Shown in pieces: positions 1-9,918 of a stretch of DNA of 64,000 nucleotides (its first letter is position 1; every line of letters starts with the position of its first letter). The notes under the pieces are model-generated. The model ran no database searches, was not told where the DNA came from, and saw nothing but the letters and a program-made list of their open reading frames with translations. The stretch lies in the NCBI GenBank assembly GCA_003481745.1, contig QULP01000001.1, forward strand, positions 444,144 to 508,143, read 5' to 3'. This DNA comes from Firmicutes bacterium OM04-13BH. GTDB lineage: Bacteria; Bacillota; Clostridia; Lachnospirales; Lachnospiraceae. The position numbers were made by a program, and so were the translations under genes.

Positions 1-314
1 GTTTCAGCAAAGTATTCTCTTCTTTCAGAATGACCTAAAACAACGTATTTTACGCCTGCATCTGTCAGCATATTTGGAGAAATTTCTCCTGTGTAAGCAC
101 CTTTTTCTTCAAAGTACATATTTTCTGCACCAACCTGAATATTTGTGCCTTTTGCTGCTTCTACAACCGGAATGATATCGATAGCCGGTACACAGAATAC
201 TACGTCTACTTCTTCATTCTTTACTAATGGTTTTAAAGTTTCTACTAATTTTACTGCTTCACTTGGAGTCATGTTCATTTTCCAGTTACCAGCAACAATT
301 TTTTTTCTTGCCAT
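1..314 (-). CDS. tpiA: Triosephosphate isomerase, N-terminal part (cut by window edge)
   Basis: This gene interconverts dihydroxyacetone phosphate and glyceraldehyde 3-phosphate in glycolysis in the cytosol. Only the first ~104 codons are present. The start [20 protein letters not shown] carries the conserved GNWKMN segment with the catalytic-site Asn and Lys, and [12 protein letters not shown] near the break carries the catalytic-loop His and adjacent SERR. An AAGGAG-type ribosome binding site lies just upstream of the ATG at 314. It is the third gene of a gap-pgk-tpiA series on this strand, 45 bases after pgk, so co-transcription is likely. The gene continues to the left of the window, so nothing can be said about its C-terminus. 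Confidence 0.95.
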   Translation of the reverse strand, partial: MARKKIVAGNWKMNMTPSEAVKLVETLKPLVKNEEVDVVFCVPAIDIIPVVEAAKGTNIQVGAENMYFEEKGAYTGEISPNMLTDAGVKYVVLGHSERREYFAE

Positions 315-359
315 TTTTCTTATCTCCTTTTTTCTCTAACAGATATTAATAAAATGTTA

Positions 360-1553
360 TTATTTATCGTTTGCAGCAGCTACGCCCGGAAGTTCTTTTC
401 CTTCAAGGAATTCCAGAGATGCACCACCACCTGTGGAGATATGAGTCATTTTGTCGCCATAACCTAAAATGTTAACTGCGGCAGCAGAGTCACCGCCACC
501 AATGATTGTTGTAGCATCTGTTTCAGCCAATGCTTTTGCAACAGATTCTGTACCATGTGCAAAATTTGGCATTTCAAAACATCCCATCGGTCCGTTCCAT
601 ACAACTGTTTTTGCATCTTTTACTGCTTCAGCAAAAAGTTTTTCTGTTTCCGGTCCGATATCCATGCCTTCCCATCCGTCTAAGATTTCTCCACGTTTTA
701 CAACTTTGATGTTGCAGTCGTTAGAGAATGCATCACCGATACGGTTATCTACAGGAAGAAGCAGTTTTACGCCTTTTTCTTCTGCTTTTTTCAGCATGTC
801 AAGTGCATACTGAAGGTAATCATCTTCACAAAGAGAAGTTCCGATGTGTCCGCCTAATGCTTTAGAGAAAGTATAAGACATACCACCACCAATGATTAAA
901 GTATCTACTTTATCAAGAAGGTTATTGATTACAGAGATTTTACTGGATACTTTTGCTCCACCAAGAATTGCAACGAATGGTCTTTCCGGATTGTTTACTG
1001 CATTTCCAAGGAATGCAATTTCTTTTTCCATTAAGTATCCAACAACTGCTGTATCTACATATTTTGTAACACCTACATTTGAGCAGTGTGCTCTATGAGC
1101 TGTTCCGAATGCATCATTTACAAAAACGTCGCACAGGGATGCGAGTTCTTTACTAAATTCATCACCATTTTTTGTTTCTTCTGCACGATAACGTGTGTTT
1201 TCCAGTAAAATAACATCTCCGTCGTTCATTGCTTCCACTGCTGCTTTCGCATTTGGTCCAACAACTTCCGGGTCTGCTGCAAATTTTACTTCCTGTCCGA
1301 GTAATTCACTTAAACGAACTGCAACTGGTGCAAGAGATAATTCTGGTTTTGGTTCTCCCTTCGGTTTTCCAAGATGAGAACAAAGAATAATTTTTCCTCC
1401 ATCTGCAATCAGTTTTTTAATAGTTGGAAGAGCTGCTACCAGACGGTTTTCATCTGTGATTTTTCCATCCTGCAGCGGTACATTGAAGTCACAGCGTACC
1501 AGTACTTTTTTTCCTTTTACGTTGATGTCATCAACTGTTTTCTTATTCAGCAT
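360..1553 (-). CDS. pgk: Phosphoglycerate kinase
   Basis: Transfers phosphate from 1,3-bisphosphoglycerate to ADP in lower glycolysis. The 397-residue length is normal for bacteria. Visible motifs are the N-terminal [18 protein letters not shown] substrate-binding segment, [10 protein letters not shown], the central [12 protein letters not shown] hinge region, and the C-terminal nucleotide-binding GGGDSAAAV and [13 protein letters not shown] segments. AAGGAGG precedes the ATG with a good spacing. It lies between gap and tpiA; a strong terminator downstream of gap (1682-1715) suggests that part of pgk transcription is read-through or comes from an internal promoter in the 200-base gap. Confidence 0.98.
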   Translation of the reverse strand: MLNKKTVDDINVKGKKVLVRCDFNVPLQDGKITDENRLVAALPTIKKLIADGGKIILCSHLGKPKGEPKPELSLAPVAVRLSELLGQEVKFAADPEVVGPNAKAAVEAMNDGDVILLENTRYRAEETKNGDEFSKELASLCDVFVNDAFGTAHRAHCSNVGVTKYVDTAVVGYLMEKEIAFLGNAVNNPERPFVAILGGAKVSSKISVINNLLDKVDTLIIGGGMSYTFSKALGGHIGTSLCEDDYLQYALDMLKKAEEKGVKLLLPVDNRIGDAFSNDCNIKVVKRGEILDGWEGMDIGPETEKLFAEAVKDAKTVVWNGPMGCFEMPNFAHGTESVAKALAETDATTIIGGGDSAAAVNILGYGDKMTHISTGGGASLEFLEGKELPGVAAANDK

Positions 1554-1681
1554 AAATGATGCCTCCTTAAATAAATTATTATTTTCTGTCCGTTCTTAAA
1601 CTGTATTTGTAGTCTGAATTTAACATAAAATATGTCAAATAATGGACAAATTTACAGGATATTTTCCCCATAAAATGACAA

Positions 1682-1715
1682 AAGGAGTCCGGTCCAACAA
1701 AAGACCGGACCCCTT
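1682..1715 (-). terminator. Intrinsic terminator downstream of gap
   Basis: A hairpin with GTCCGGTC and GACCGGAC arms, extended by flanking AAGG/CCTT, is followed on the minus strand by a run of T. It sits between gap and pgk and could attenuate rather than end transcription, because pgk and tpiA follow in the same direction. Confidence 0.8.
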
Positions 1716-1753
1716 GACTGAGTCTTTATTCTTCTTAAATTCAGCGAAATGAA

Positions 1754-2773
1754 TTATTCTGCTAATAATTTTCCGAAGTATTTGATTGTTCTTACCATCT
1801 GGCTTGTGTAAGAGTTTTCGTTATCATACCATGAAACAACCTGTACCTGTGTTGTTCCGTTGTCCAGAGGCAGAACCATTGTCTGTGTAGCATCGAACAG
1901 AGAACCATATCTCATACCAACGATATCGCTGGAAACGATTTCATCTGTATTGTATCCGAAGGATTCTGTAGAAGCGTTTTTCATAGCTTCGTTAATCTGG
2001 TCAACTGTTACTGTTCCTTCTACTACTGCTGTTAAGATAGTTGTAGAACCTGTTGGGGTTGGAACACGCTGTGCAGCACCGATTAATTTTCCGTTCAGTT
2101 CTGGAATAACCAGACCGATTGCTTTTGCAGCACCTGTGCTGTTTGGTACGATATTAACTGCAGCAGCACGGCTTCTTCTTAAGTCGCCTTTTCTCTGCGG
2201 TCCATCCAGAGTCATCTGGTCGCCTGTGTAAGCGTGGATTGTACACATAATACCTGTTTTGATTGGAGCCAGGTCATTTAATGCTTTTGCCATAGGAGCT
2301 AAGCAGTTTGTTGTACAAGAAGCTGCGGAGATGATGTTATCATCTTTTGTCAGTGTTTCATGGTTTACATTGTAAACAATTGTAGGAAGGTCATTTCCTG
2401 CAGGAGCAGAGATAACAACTTTCTTAGCACCAGCTTTTAAGTGAGCTTCTGCTTTTTCTTTAGATGTATAGAATCCTGTACATTCCAGAACTACGTCTAC
2501 ACCGATTTCTCCCCAAGGAAGTTCTGCAGCGTTTGCTTTAGCATAGATTTTGATTTCTTTTCCGTCAACTGTGATGGAATCTTCTCCTGCTGTAACTGTA
2601 TCTGCTTTCTCATATTTACCCTGTGTTGAGTCATATTTCAGTAAGTGAGCTAACATTTTCGGGGATGTTAAATCGTTGATTGCTACAAGTTCAAATCCTT
2701 CTGCTCCAAACATCTGTCTGAAAGCAAGACGTCCGATACGTCCAAAACCATTGATTGCTACTTTTACTGCCAT
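1754..2773 (-). CDS. gap: Glyceraldehyde-3-phosphate dehydrogenase, type I
   Basis: Oxidises and phosphorylates glyceraldehyde 3-phosphate with NAD+. The protein starts [18 protein letters not shown], the Rossmann NAD-binding motif. The catalytic cysteine lies in [12 protein letters not shown] and the catalytic His in [13 protein letters not shown]. Length of 339 residues is typical. An in-frame ATG nine bases upstream almost touches the AGGAGG ribosome binding site, so the ATG at 2773 is preferred. It is first in the gap-pgk-tpiA group and has its own strong promoter at 2851-2879. Confidence 0.97.
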   Translation of the reverse strand: MAVKVAINGFGRIGRLAFRQMFGAEGFELVAINDLTSPKMLAHLLKYDSTQGKYEKADTVTAGEDSITVDGKEIKIYAKANAAELPWGEIGVDVVLECTGFYTSKEKAEAHLKAGAKKVVISAPAGNDLPTIVYNVNHETLTKDDNIISAASCTTNCLAPMAKALNDLAPIKTGIMCTIHAYTGDQMTLDGPQRKGDLRRSRAAAVNIVPNSTGAAKAIGLVIPELNGKLIGAAQRVPTPTGSTTILTAVVEGTVTVDQINEAMKNASTESFGYNTDEIVSSDIVGMRYGSLFDATQTMVLPLDNGTTQVQVVSWYDNENSYTSQMVRTIKYFGKLLAE

Positions 2774-2850
2774 GATATTCATTCCTCCTAAAAGTGTTTG
2801 TTTAACGTGAAGTTTCTAAAGATTGTTAAAGAAACATCAACCTGTTTCAT

Positions 2851-2879
2851 ATTGTACCTAATTTTGGACAAAAATTCAA
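2851..2879 (-). promoter_or_regulatory. SigA-type promoter of gap
   Basis: On the minus strand TTGAAT and TACAAT are separated by 17 bases, about 75 bases upstream of the gap start. This is a near-consensus vegetative promoter, in keeping with a highly expressed glycolytic gene. Confidence 0.7.
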
Positions 2880-3012
2880 GTCCAATTTGAATATTTATTC
2901 CAGTTTTCCATCTTTCCTATACTTTTGCCAACCTTTCCTATATAATAGAAGTAAATTTGTTTTATTTTTTACAAAAATCAAGTTAAAAACTAACCAAAGG
3001 AGGGCTTTTTTT

Positions 3013-3813
3013 ATGTATTCGGACTCACATTTACACTCATCTTTCTCCAGTGATAGCGACACTCCCATGGAAGAAATGATTCAAACAGCCATTTCAAAAG
3101 GACTTTCTTCTATGTGTTTTACAGAACATCAAGATTTGGATTTCCCACCTGGAGAGTTTGATTTTCTCGTAGACATGGACGCTTATCAGCAGACACTTTC
3201 TACACTCGCTAAAAAATATCAGGAACAGATTCACATTCGTTTTGGAATTGAACTTGGACTTCAGCCTCAACTTGGAAACCAGCTTTCCGATTTTGTAAAC
3301 TCTTATCCGTTTGATTTTGTCATTGGTTCTGTCCATGTTGTAGACCGGCTCGACCCTTACGAATCTGTGTTCTATGAAAACCGCAGTGAAAAGGAGGCCT
3401 ACTTACGATATTTTACCTGTCTTTTAGAAAATGTCAAAAAATATTCCTGCTTTGATGTTTGCGGACACATAGATTACGTTGTACGCTACGGTCCAAACAA
3501 AAATCTTTATTATTCTTATCAGAACTATCAGGAAATCATTGACGAAATTCTCCGTGTTCTTGTCGATAAAAACATCGGTCTGGAATGTAATACAGGAGGC
3601 TTTAAATACGGTCTTGGTCATCCAAATCCGACCGAAGAAATCTTAAAACGCTACCGTGAACTGGGTGGGGAAATTATCACTCTTGGTTCTGATGCACATG
3701 TCCCACAGTATATTGCTTATGAATTTGAACGTGCAGTAGATATTTTAAAGCAATGTGGCTTTTCCTATTATACGGTTTTTGAAAAACGAAAACCTATATT
3801 TTTTCCATTATAA
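3013..3813 (+). CDS. hisJ: Histidinol-phosphatase, PHP family
   Basis: Probably hydrolyses histidinol phosphate in histidine biosynthesis. It begins MYSDSHLHSSFSSDSDTP, with the metal-binding HxH motif of the polymerase-and-histidinol-phosphatase (PHP) fold. Further likely ligands are in FTEHQDLDFP, the GIELG segment, IGSVHVVD, VCGHIDYV and LGSDAHVP. At 266 residues it matches the HisJ family. The ATG at 3013 is preferred over a longer upstream frame because GGAGG lies nine bases before it. It stands alone, divergent from gap and convergent with mnmA, not in a his operon, so another phosphoester substrate is possible. Confidence 0.8.
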   Translation: MYSDSHLHSSFSSDSDTPMEEMIQTAISKGLSSMCFTEHQDLDFPPGEFDFLVDMDAYQQTLSTLAKKYQEQIHIRFGIELGLQPQLGNQLSDFVNSYPFDFVIGSVHVVDRLDPYESVFYENRSEKEAYLRYFTCLLENVKKYSCFDVCGHIDYVVRYGPNKNLYYSYQNYQEIIDEILRVLVDKNIGLECNTGGFKYGLGHPNPTEEILKRYRELGGEIITLGSDAHVPQYIAYEFERAVDILKQCGFSYYTVFEKRKPIFFPL

Positions 3814-3833
3814 TTGCATAATTATAAATTAAA

Positions 3834-3866
3834 ATCGAGCAGAGCCTTTATCAGCCCTGCCCGATT
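3834..3866. terminator. Bidirectional terminator between hisJ and mnmA
   Basis: An imperfect hairpin (AATCG and CGATT outer arms, GCAG and CTGC inner arms) has A residues before it and a T run after it, between two convergent genes. Confidence 0.7.
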
Positions 3867-3881
3867 TTTTAGTACGCTGTA

Positions 3882-4979
3882 CTAATTTACTGTATTGTTG
3901 ATAATTGTTCCGCCTCCGGCTACATAGCCATTTTCATAAAATACAACTGCCTGTCCAGGGGTAATTGCCCGCTGTGGCTCATCAAAAATTGCTGTAATCT
4001 CATCCTCACCGGTTCTTCTGATGGTACACATGGAACCCTGATGATTGTAACGAATTTTTGCCAGCACTCGTCTTTCTTCTCCTTTAGGCAAATCTTCCAT
4101 TGCCATAAAGTTAATATTTTGACAGACTAATTCTTTTTTGAATAAATCTTCACTTTCCCCAATAACGACTTCATTAGTCTTCGGACAAATTCCTGTGACA
4201 AATACCGGATGGCCCATCGCAAGATTCAACCCTTTTCTCTGACCAATAGTATAATGCGTAATTCCTTTGTGTTCTCCGATTACCGTTCCATCTGCCAGCA
4301 CATAGTTTCCTTTTGGTATCTTCCGATTTGTGCTTCTTTCAATAAAGCCAGCATAGTCTTTATCCGGCACAAAACAAATTTCCTGACTGTCTTTTTTATG
4401 TGCAACCTGAAGTCCGATTTTCTCTGCAATCTGGCGAATTTCATCTTTATTATACGCACCTACCGGCATCAGAGTATGAGAAAGCTGATACTGTGTCAGG
4501 TTATACAAAGCATAAGTCTGGTCTTTTCCAACAGCATCTGACACTGCAATCGTATAACGTCCATTTTCAAGCTGTGCAATTTTCGCATAATGACCGGTTG
4601 CAATATAATCTGCACCTATTTCCATACTTCTTTGCAGTAAAGATTCCCATTTTACATAGCGGTTACATGCAATACATGGATTTGGAGTTCGTCCCTCTAA
4701 ATAATCTTTGACAAAATAGTCAATAACACTTTTCTGAAATTCCTTTCTGAAATTCATGACATAATACGGAATTTCAAGCATCTGGGCTACTCTTCTTGCA
4801 TCATCTACCGCACTTAATCCACAACAGCCACCGTTTTCCTGCTGCGTAAACTGGTCTTCTTCCTGCCAAATCTGCATGGTGACACCAATGACATCATATC
4901 CCTGTTCCTTTAAAAGATATGCTGCTACGGAAGAATCTACTCCTCCAGACATACCCACGACAACTTTCTTTTTTGCCAT
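3882..4979 (-). CDS. mnmA: tRNA-specific 2-thiouridylase
   Basis: Thiolates uridine 34 in the wobble position of Lys, Glu and Gln tRNAs, using ATP and persulfide sulfur. The N-terminal PP-loop GMSGGVDSS (residues 9-17) binds ATP. The two catalytic cysteines are visible as NPCIACNR (Cys102) and DSQEICF (Cys202). GHYAKI and the C-terminal beta-barrel domain complete the family pattern, and 365 residues is normal. Its start codon overlaps the iscU stop as TAATG, so the two are translationally coupled and thiolation is tied to sulfur delivery from the upstream cysteine desulfurase. Confidence 0.96.
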   Translation of the reverse strand: MAKKKVVVGMSGGVDSSVAAYLLKEQGYDVIGVTMQIWQEEDQFTQQENGGCCGLSAVDDARRVAQMLEIPYYVMNFRKEFQKSVIDYFVKDYLEGRTPNPCIACNRYVKWESLLQRSMEIGADYIATGHYAKIAQLENGRYTIAVSDAVGKDQTYALYNLTQYQLSHTLMPVGAYNKDEIRQIAEKIGLQVAHKKDSQEICFVPDKDYAGFIERSTNRKIPKGNYVLADGTVIGEHKGITHYTIGQRKGLNLAMGHPVFVTGICPKTNEVVIGESEDLFKKELVCQNINFMAMEDLPKGEERRVLAKIRYNHQGSMCTIRRTGEDEITAIFDEPQRAITPGQAVVFYENGYVAGGGTIINNTVN

Positions 4980-5416
4980 TAATAATCTTCCTCTTCTTCA
5001 CCCTCAGAGATATCTGACTTCGGTTTGTCTAAGCCTTCTATTTTGATATCATGTTTTTCAGCATAATCCCAAAGTGCAGCATGAATTGCTTCTTCTGCAA
5101 GTAAAGAGCAATGTACTTTTACCGGCGGAAGTCCGTCTAATGCCTCCATAACTGCTTTATTTGTTACCTGAAGTGCTTCCTGAATGCTTTTTCCTTTTAC
5201 CATTTCAGTTGCCATACTGCTTGTAGCAACTGCTGCACCACAGCCAAATGTTTTAAATTTACAATCTTTGATAATTCCGTCATCATCAATATCAAGGTAG
5301 ATACGCATGATATCTCCACATTTTGCATTTCCTACTGTACCTACTCCGCTGGCGTTTTCAATTTCACCTACATTTCTTGGATTCTGAAAATGGTCCATTA
5401 CTTTTTCACTGTACAT
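4979..5416 (-). CDS. iscU: Fe-S cluster assembly scaffold, IscU/NifU type
   Basis: Scaffold on which [2Fe-2S] and [4Fe-4S] clusters are built before transfer to client proteins. The three cluster cysteines are Cys33 (AKCGD, with the conserved Asp35), Cys59 (TFGCGAAVA) and Cys103 ([10 protein letters not shown]). The C-terminus carries a ~20-residue charged, acidic tail beyond the core fold, a feature of clostridial NifU-like scaffolds. It follows iscS by 111 bases and overlaps mnmA by one base. Confidence 0.94.
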   Translation of the reverse strand: MYSEKVMDHFQNPRNVGEIENASGVGTVGNAKCGDIMRIYLDIDDDGIIKDCKFKTFGCGAAVATSSMATEMVKGKSIQEALQVTNKAVMEALDGLPPVKVHCSLLAEEAIHAALWDYAEKHDIKIEGLDKPKSDISEGEEEEDY

Positions 5417-5527
5417 ATCGTTTATTCCTCCGTTATATCCTGTCTTTTTCTTTTATCTTAAATCAAATTTAACTATTACCGTTATCTTAATCTTAAACTT
5501 TTCTTATGTCTTTTTTATGTGCCTTTC

Positions 5528-6712
5528 TTATGCCTGATGTTTTCTTACGAAATCTTCGTAAAGAGGAGACATCTGACGCAGTCTGCTTATAATTTCTTTA
5601 ATCTGGTCTAAGGTGTAATCCAAATCTTCTTTTGTTGTTTCATCACTGATTGTCATACGAAGAGAACCGTGTGCAATTTCATGAGGCAGTCCAATTGCAA
5701 GCAATACATGAGATGGGTCTAAAGAACCAGATGTACATGCGGAACCACTGGAAGCTGCAATTCCTTTCATATCAAGCATAATCAGAAGAGATTCACCCTC
5801 TACAAACTGGAAACTTACATTAATGTTATTTGGCAGACGTCTCTTCGGGTCTCCGTTTAAGCGTACATACGGAATTTCATTTAAAATTCTTCCGATAAAA
5901 TAGTCCCTTAATTCAATTTCTTTTTTTGTACGTTCTTCCATAGAATCTGCTGCACGTTTTGCTGCTACACCATATCCTACGATTCCCGGAACGTTCTCTG
6001 TTCCTGCTCTTCTCTTTCTTTCCTGTGCACCACCATGTACAAAGGAACGAATTTTCACCCCTTTTTTGATGTATAAGAAACCAATTCCTTTTGGTCCATT
6101 GATTTTATGACCGCTGGAGCTGAGCATGTCGATATTTAATTCATCTACATTAATCGGAACCTGTCCAAATGCCTGTACGGCATCTGTGTGGAATAAAATA
6201 TTGTGCTCTTTTGCAATCATACCGATTTCTTTAATTGGCTGGATTGTTCCAATTTCATTGTTTGCAAACATAACAGAAATTAAAATGGTTTCTGGTGTGA
6301 TTGCTTTCTGAAGCTGGTCTAAATCAACAACACCATTTTCATCTACATCAAGATAAGTAATTTTTGCACCGCGTTTTTCCAGATATTCGCAGGTATGAAG
6401 AATTGCATGATGTTCAATTTTTGTTGTGATGATATGATTTCCTTTATTTTTATAAGCTTCAAATGTTGCTTTTAATGCCCAGTTATCTGCTTCGCTTCCG
6501 CCTGCTGTGAAATAAATTTCTTCACTTTTTGCACCAAGCACTTCTGCAATCTGTTCTCTTCCTTTTGTGATAGCTTCTTTACTTTTTGTTCCCAAATCAT
6601 AAATACTAGATGGATTTCCGTAATTTTCTGTAAAATATGGAAGCATTGCATCGACTACTTCTTGTGCTGTTTTTGTTGTTGCTGCATTGTCCAAATAGAT
6701 ACTTGTTTTCAT
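5528..6712 (-). CDS. iscS: Cysteine desulfurase
   Basis: Pyridoxal-phosphate enzyme that removes sulfur from cysteine and passes it as persulfide to IscU and MnmA. It begins MKTSIYLDNAATTKT, typical of the NifS/IscS class. HTDAVQA and SSSGHKINGPKG hold the cofactor site, with the PLP lysine at 203, and the catalytic persulfide cysteine is Cys326 in SSGSACTSGSLDPSHVL. The short active-site loop and 394 residues fit the group I desulfurases. It is second in iscR-iscS-iscU-mnmA. Confidence 0.96.
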   Translation of the reverse strand: MKTSIYLDNAATTKTAQEVVDAMLPYFTENYGNPSSIYDLGTKSKEAITKGREQIAEVLGAKSEEIYFTAGGSEADNWALKATFEAYKNKGNHIITTKIEHHAILHTCEYLEKRGAKITYLDVDENGVVDLDQLQKAITPETILISVMFANNEIGTIQPIKEIGMIAKEHNILFHTDAVQAFGQVPINVDELNIDMLSSSGHKINGPKGIGFLYIKKGVKIRSFVHGGAQERKRRAGTENVPGIVGYGVAAKRAADSMEERTKKEIELRDYFIGRILNEIPYVRLNGDPKRRLPNNINVSFQFVEGESLLIMLDMKGIAASSGSACTSGSLDPSHVLLAIGLPHEIAHGSLRMTISDETTKEDLDYTLDQIKEIISRLRQMSPLYEDFVRKHQA

Positions 6713-6734
6713 AGCTTTATCTCTCCTATAAACT

Positions 6735-7187
6735 TTAATTATCGCATTTTTGTACCTGAATCTGCCCCTTTTCCCGCATCAGACGGCTTTCTTCTACAAG
6801 CTGACTCAGCTTAATTGAATCTACGGTGTCACGGATACTGCTGTTAATCCGTTCCCACACAAATTTGGTTACACATAAATCTGCCCCCTGGCAACTATTG
6901 TCTTCTCCTCCGCAAGTTACGGCCTCTAAACTTCCCTCGAGTGCCCTTAAGACATCTCCCACAGAAATTTCGTTTGCCGGTCTCGCCAGTTTATAACCAC
7001 CCTGCGCACCTCTGACGCTGACAATCAGTCCTGCACTTCGTAACTTTCGCATCAACTGTTCCAGATAACTGTCAGAAATGTTTTGTCTTCTGGCAATACT
7101 CTGTATGGAAACAGTCTCATTTTCACTATATAATGCCAGGTCTATCAAGGCTCTTAATCCGTATCTTCCTTTGGTTGATAATTTCAA
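6735..7187 (-). CDS. iscR: Rrf2-family Fe-S-responsive regulator IscR
   Basis: Represses its own operon when it holds a [2Fe-2S] cluster. The N-terminal winged helix MKLSTKGRYGLRALIDLA is the Rrf2 hallmark. Three cysteines in an IscR-like arrangement (Cys92, Cys99, Cys105, in TCGGEDNSCQGADLC) separate it from the cluster-free CymR group. It leads the iscS-iscU-mnmA genes, and an inverted repeat lies between its promoter and its start, in keeping with autoregulation. Confidence 0.9.
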   Translation of the reverse strand: MKLSTKGRYGLRALIDLALYSENETVSIQSIARRQNISDSYLEQLMRKLRSAGLIVSVRGAQGGYKLARPANEISVGDVLRALEGSLEAVTCGGEDNSCQGADLCVTKFVWERINSSIRDTVDSIKLSQLVEESRLMREKGQIQVQKCDN

Positions 7188-7200
7188 ACAACCACCATCC

Positions 7201-7265
7201 TTTTAAATTCCGACTATTCCACTCGGATTTAAAAGTAGAATATCATTCTTATCTTGTTCTGTCAA
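7201..7265 (-). promoter_or_regulatory. Promoter and putative IscR operator
   Basis: On the minus strand TTGACA (7260-7265) and TATTCT (7237-7242) are 17 bases apart. Immediately downstream is an inverted repeat with arms TTTTAAATTCCGA (7201-7213) and TCGGATTTAAAA (7223-7234). Its place over the transcript start makes it the obvious site for IscR autoregulation. The operator assignment is an inference; the promoter and repeat are seen directly. Confidence 0.6.
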
Positions 7266-7312
7266 GATGGTTTTTTGAATATATTTGAGAAAAAGGTTTT
7301 TGGAAATCTGCC

Positions 7313-8641
7313 ATGAATCATACTCGTACTATGCTCAAAGGGACTCTGATTTTAACGCTCTCCGGCTTCCTTACAAAAATAATCGGTTTCTTGTATAGAA
7401 TATTCCTCTCTCAGACAATCGGTTCTGCCGGAATGGGAATTTATCAGTTGATTTTTCCAATTCATGCTCTTTGTTTTGCTCTGACCGTCGGTGGCATCCA
7501 GACTGCAATTTCACGCCTTGTTGCTGCCAAATTTGCCAAAAAAGAGGACTCCGATGCAAGAGCCGTCTTTTTAATCGCCACATCTTTTTCTACCTTACTT
7601 TCTATTCTCGTCACTTTTTTTCTTTTTCATTATGCTGACTGGTTTGCTATACATATTTTATTTGAACCACAATGTACTTCTCTTTTAAAAGTATCCTCCC
7701 TCTCCATTCCGATGGGAACGTTTCACTCCTGCGTAAACGGTTATTATTTTGCCCGAAAAAAAACACTTTTACCGGCTCTCTCTCAGTTAATCGAACAGAC
7801 TGCCCGTGTTGCCGCCTCCTATCTGCTCTGGCTTGTCTGGAGTCAGGAAGGACACGCAATCACTCCTATGCTTGCTGTCTTTGGTCTTTTTTTTGGGGAA
7901 TTTATTTCCATGCTGTTCGCCTTATTTATTACCATCATGGATTTTCACTCCTCCACTCAGCCTGTTCGCAAGATAATCAGACCTTTTCGGCAGTTAAAAG
8001 AAATTCTGGCTTTTTCTACACCTCTTACCTGTAACCGCCTTCTGGTCAATCTTCTGCACAGTATTGAATCCATTTTAATTCCGGGACATCTGCGCTTGTT
8101 TGGAATGACTCAGCAGACTGCCCTGTCTGTATATGGTGTCTTAAATGGAATGGCGCTGCCCTTAATTCTATTTCCCTGTGCAATTACAAATGCAGTCTCG
8201 GTCATGTTGCTGCCTTCCGTTGCAGAACACCAGGCACTTGGAAATTATGATAATATTCGGCTTTGTATTCAAAAAACAATTCGTTACTGTCTGATTCTTG
8301 GTTTTCTCTTCACATTCAGCTTCTTTTTTCTGGCAGATTTTCTCGGACTGTTTTTATTCAAAAATGAACTTGCTTCCACTTTTATCCGCACCTTATCATT
8401 TATCTGTCCCTGTCTCTATCTTTCAAGTACCTTAAGTGGAATTTTAAATGGACTTGGTCAGACCGGTCCTTACTTTTTTCAAAATATGACAGGTCTTTCT
8501 ATCCGGCTTTTATTTGTTTTTTTCGTAATTCCGACCCACGGAATCATCGGTTACCTCTGGGGACTGCTTTTAAGTGAACTTATTACTACATTTTTAACGC
8601 TTTTTTTTCTTCATCTTTTTCTGAAAGGGAAATGCTTGTGA
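7313..8641 (+). CDS. Polysaccharide/lipid flippase of the SpoVB/MurJ-like MATE superfamily
   Basis: A multi-pass membrane protein of 442 residues, with about 14 hydrophobic segments and no large soluble domain. It begins MNHTRTMLKGTLILTLSG, and the following FLTKIIGFLYRIFLS and GMGIYQLIFPIHA segments are typical of stage V sporulation protein B and relatives, which move lipid-linked precursors across the membrane for spore cortex or cell-wall synthesis. The start is not certain: the ribosome binding site (GGAAA) is weak, and an ATG six codons on is possible. It is divergent from iscR. Confidence 0.8.
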   Translation: MNHTRTMLKGTLILTLSGFLTKIIGFLYRIFLSQTIGSAGMGIYQLIFPIHALCFALTVGGIQTAISRLVAAKFAKKEDSDARAVFLIATSFSTLLSILVTFFLFHYADWFAIHILFEPQCTSLLKVSSLSIPMGTFHSCVNGYYFARKKTLLPALSQLIEQTARVAASYLLWLVWSQEGHAITPMLAVFGLFFGEFISMLFALFITIMDFHSSTQPVRKIIRPFRQLKEILAFSTPLTCNRLLVNLLHSIESILIPGHLRLFGMTQQTALSVYGVLNGMALPLILFPCAITNAVSVMLLPSVAEHQALGNYDNIRLCIQKTIRYCLILGFLFTFSFFFLADFLGLFLFKNELASTFIRTLSFICPCLYLSSTLSGILNGLGQTGPYFFQNMTGLSIRLLFVFFVIPTHGIIGYLWGLLLSELITTFLTLFFLHLFLKGKCL

Positions 8642-8726
8642 ACTACTCTGCAACTAAGTTACCAGAGCATCTGAAAGGAAAGCAATATTTCTTTTTAACT
8701 TTAAAGCATAAAATCGTCAAAAACAG

Positions 8727-8755
8727 TCGACAAGCCTTTTTTTCTGTATTATAAT
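8727..8755 (+). promoter_or_regulatory. SigA-type promoter of DAHP synthase
   Basis: TCGACA and TATAAT are separated by 17 bases, 70 bases before the gene. The leader contains a small inverted repeat (TTTCTGT 8774-8780, ACAGAAA 8790-8796) but no T-box or other recognisable riboswitch. Confidence 0.7.
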
Positions 8756-8824
8756 CAAACATTGATAGGATACTTTCTGTACAATATCCACAGAAAATGA
8801 ACAGAGATAAAGGAGAAAGTTAAG

Positions 8825-9856
8825 ATGAGTTTTAAATTTGTGAAACAACTTCCATCTCCGGAAGAAATCAAAGAAATGTCTCCGGTAACCGAAGAAATGA
8901 AAAAAGTGAAAGAAACAAGAGACCGTCTGATTCAGGATGTCATTACAGGCAATTCTGATAAATTTCTGGTTATTGTAGGTCCTTGCTCTGCTGATAATGA
9001 AGAAGCAGTCTGCGATTACACCAACCGTCTTGCAAAAGTTCAGGAAAAAGTTGCCGACCGTCTTGTATTAGTTCCAAGAATCTATACCAACAAACCTCGT
9101 ACAACAGGAGAAGGATATAAAGGAATGCTTCATCAGCCTGACCCGGAAGCAAAACCAGACGTACTTGCCGGTATCCTTGCAATCCGTCACATGCATATCC
9201 GTTCCATTAAAGAAACCGGATTAACTTCTGCAGATGAAATGCTTTATCCGGATAACTGGCATTATCTCTCTGACTTGCTTTCTTATGTTGCAATTGGCGC
9301 TCGTTCTGTTGAAAATCAGGAACATCGTCTGATGGTCAGCGGTCTGGACATTCCGGTTGGTATGAAAAATCCGACCAGTGGTGACTTTTCTGTTATGCTT
9401 AATTCCGTTGTTGCTGCACAGCATGGTCATGATTTTATTTCCAGAGGCTGGGAAGTCAGCACTGAAGGAAATCCTCTGACTCACACCATCTTAAGAGGTG
9501 CTGTCAACAAACACGGAAATACCATTCCAAACTATCACTACGAAGACTTACAGCTTCTGCTTGAAATGTATGGAGAACGTGACCTGGCAAATCCAGCTGT
9601 TATCATTGATGCCAACCATTCAAACTCCGGTAAAAAATATGAACAGCAGATCCGTATCGTCAAAGAGGTCCTTCACAGCCGTCTTGTTTCTAAAGACATC
9701 CGCCAGTTAGTAAAAGGCGTTATGGTTGAAAGTTATATTGAACCGGGAAATCAGAAAATCGGCCCAAACCATGTCTATGGAAAATCTATTACAGACCCAT
9801 GCCTTGGATGGGATGAAACTGAAAAACTGCTTTATACAATCGCAGAGCTCTGCTAA
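8825..9856 (+). CDS. aroF: 3-deoxy-7-phosphoheptulonate (DAHP) synthase, class I AroF/AroG type
   Basis: First enzyme of the shikimate pathway, condensing phosphoenolpyruvate with erythrose 4-phosphate. VIVGPCSADNEEA, VPRIYTNKPRTTGEGYKG, the GARSVENQEHR segment and VIIDANHSNSGKKY are the family motifs, including the PEP-binding Arg/Lys and the metal-binding Cys/His residues. At 343 residues it is a single catalytic domain of the AroFGH type without a fused chorismate mutase or ACT domain. AAAGGAG lies just before the ATG. It is alone between its promoter and a strong terminator. Feedback specificity (Phe, Tyr or Trp) cannot be read here. Confidence 0.93.
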   Translation: MSFKFVKQLPSPEEIKEMSPVTEEMKKVKETRDRLIQDVITGNSDKFLVIVGPCSADNEEAVCDYTNRLAKVQEKVADRLVLVPRIYTNKPRTTGEGYKGMLHQPDPEAKPDVLAGILAIRHMHIRSIKETGLTSADEMLYPDNWHYLSDLLSYVAIGARSVENQEHRLMVSGLDIPVGMKNPTSGDFSVMLNSVVAAQHGHDFISRGWEVSTEGNPLTHTILRGAVNKHGNTIPNYHYEDLQLLLEMYGERDLANPAVIIDANHSNSGKKYEQQIRIVKEVLHSRLVSKDIRQLVKGVMVESYIEPGNQKIGPNHVYGKSITDPCLGWDETEKLLYTIAELC

Positions 9857-9863
9857 TAAAAAA

Positions 9864-9904
9864 GGCCGTAGTCTTCCACTGAAAAGAAGACTACGGTCTT
9901 TTTT
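9864..9904. terminator. Bidirectional terminator between aroF and xerD
   Basis: A 13-base stem, GGCCGTAGTCTTC with GAAGACTACGGTC (one G-T pair), flanked by six A and six T residues, serves both convergent genes. Confidence 0.9.
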
Positions 9905-9918
9905 GGTACATCACTTTT

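Noticed and set aside
469..813. A 114-codon open frame antisense to pgk, and similar ones inside gap, iscS, dxs and fabF
   Set aside because: All lie opposite strongly conserved genes and follow from their codon use; none has a ribosome binding site or recognisable domain.
8641..8824. aroF leader considered as a T-box or other riboswitch
   Set aside because: No T-box antiterminator consensus, specifier loop or terminator alternative was found; only a seven-base inverted repeat is present.
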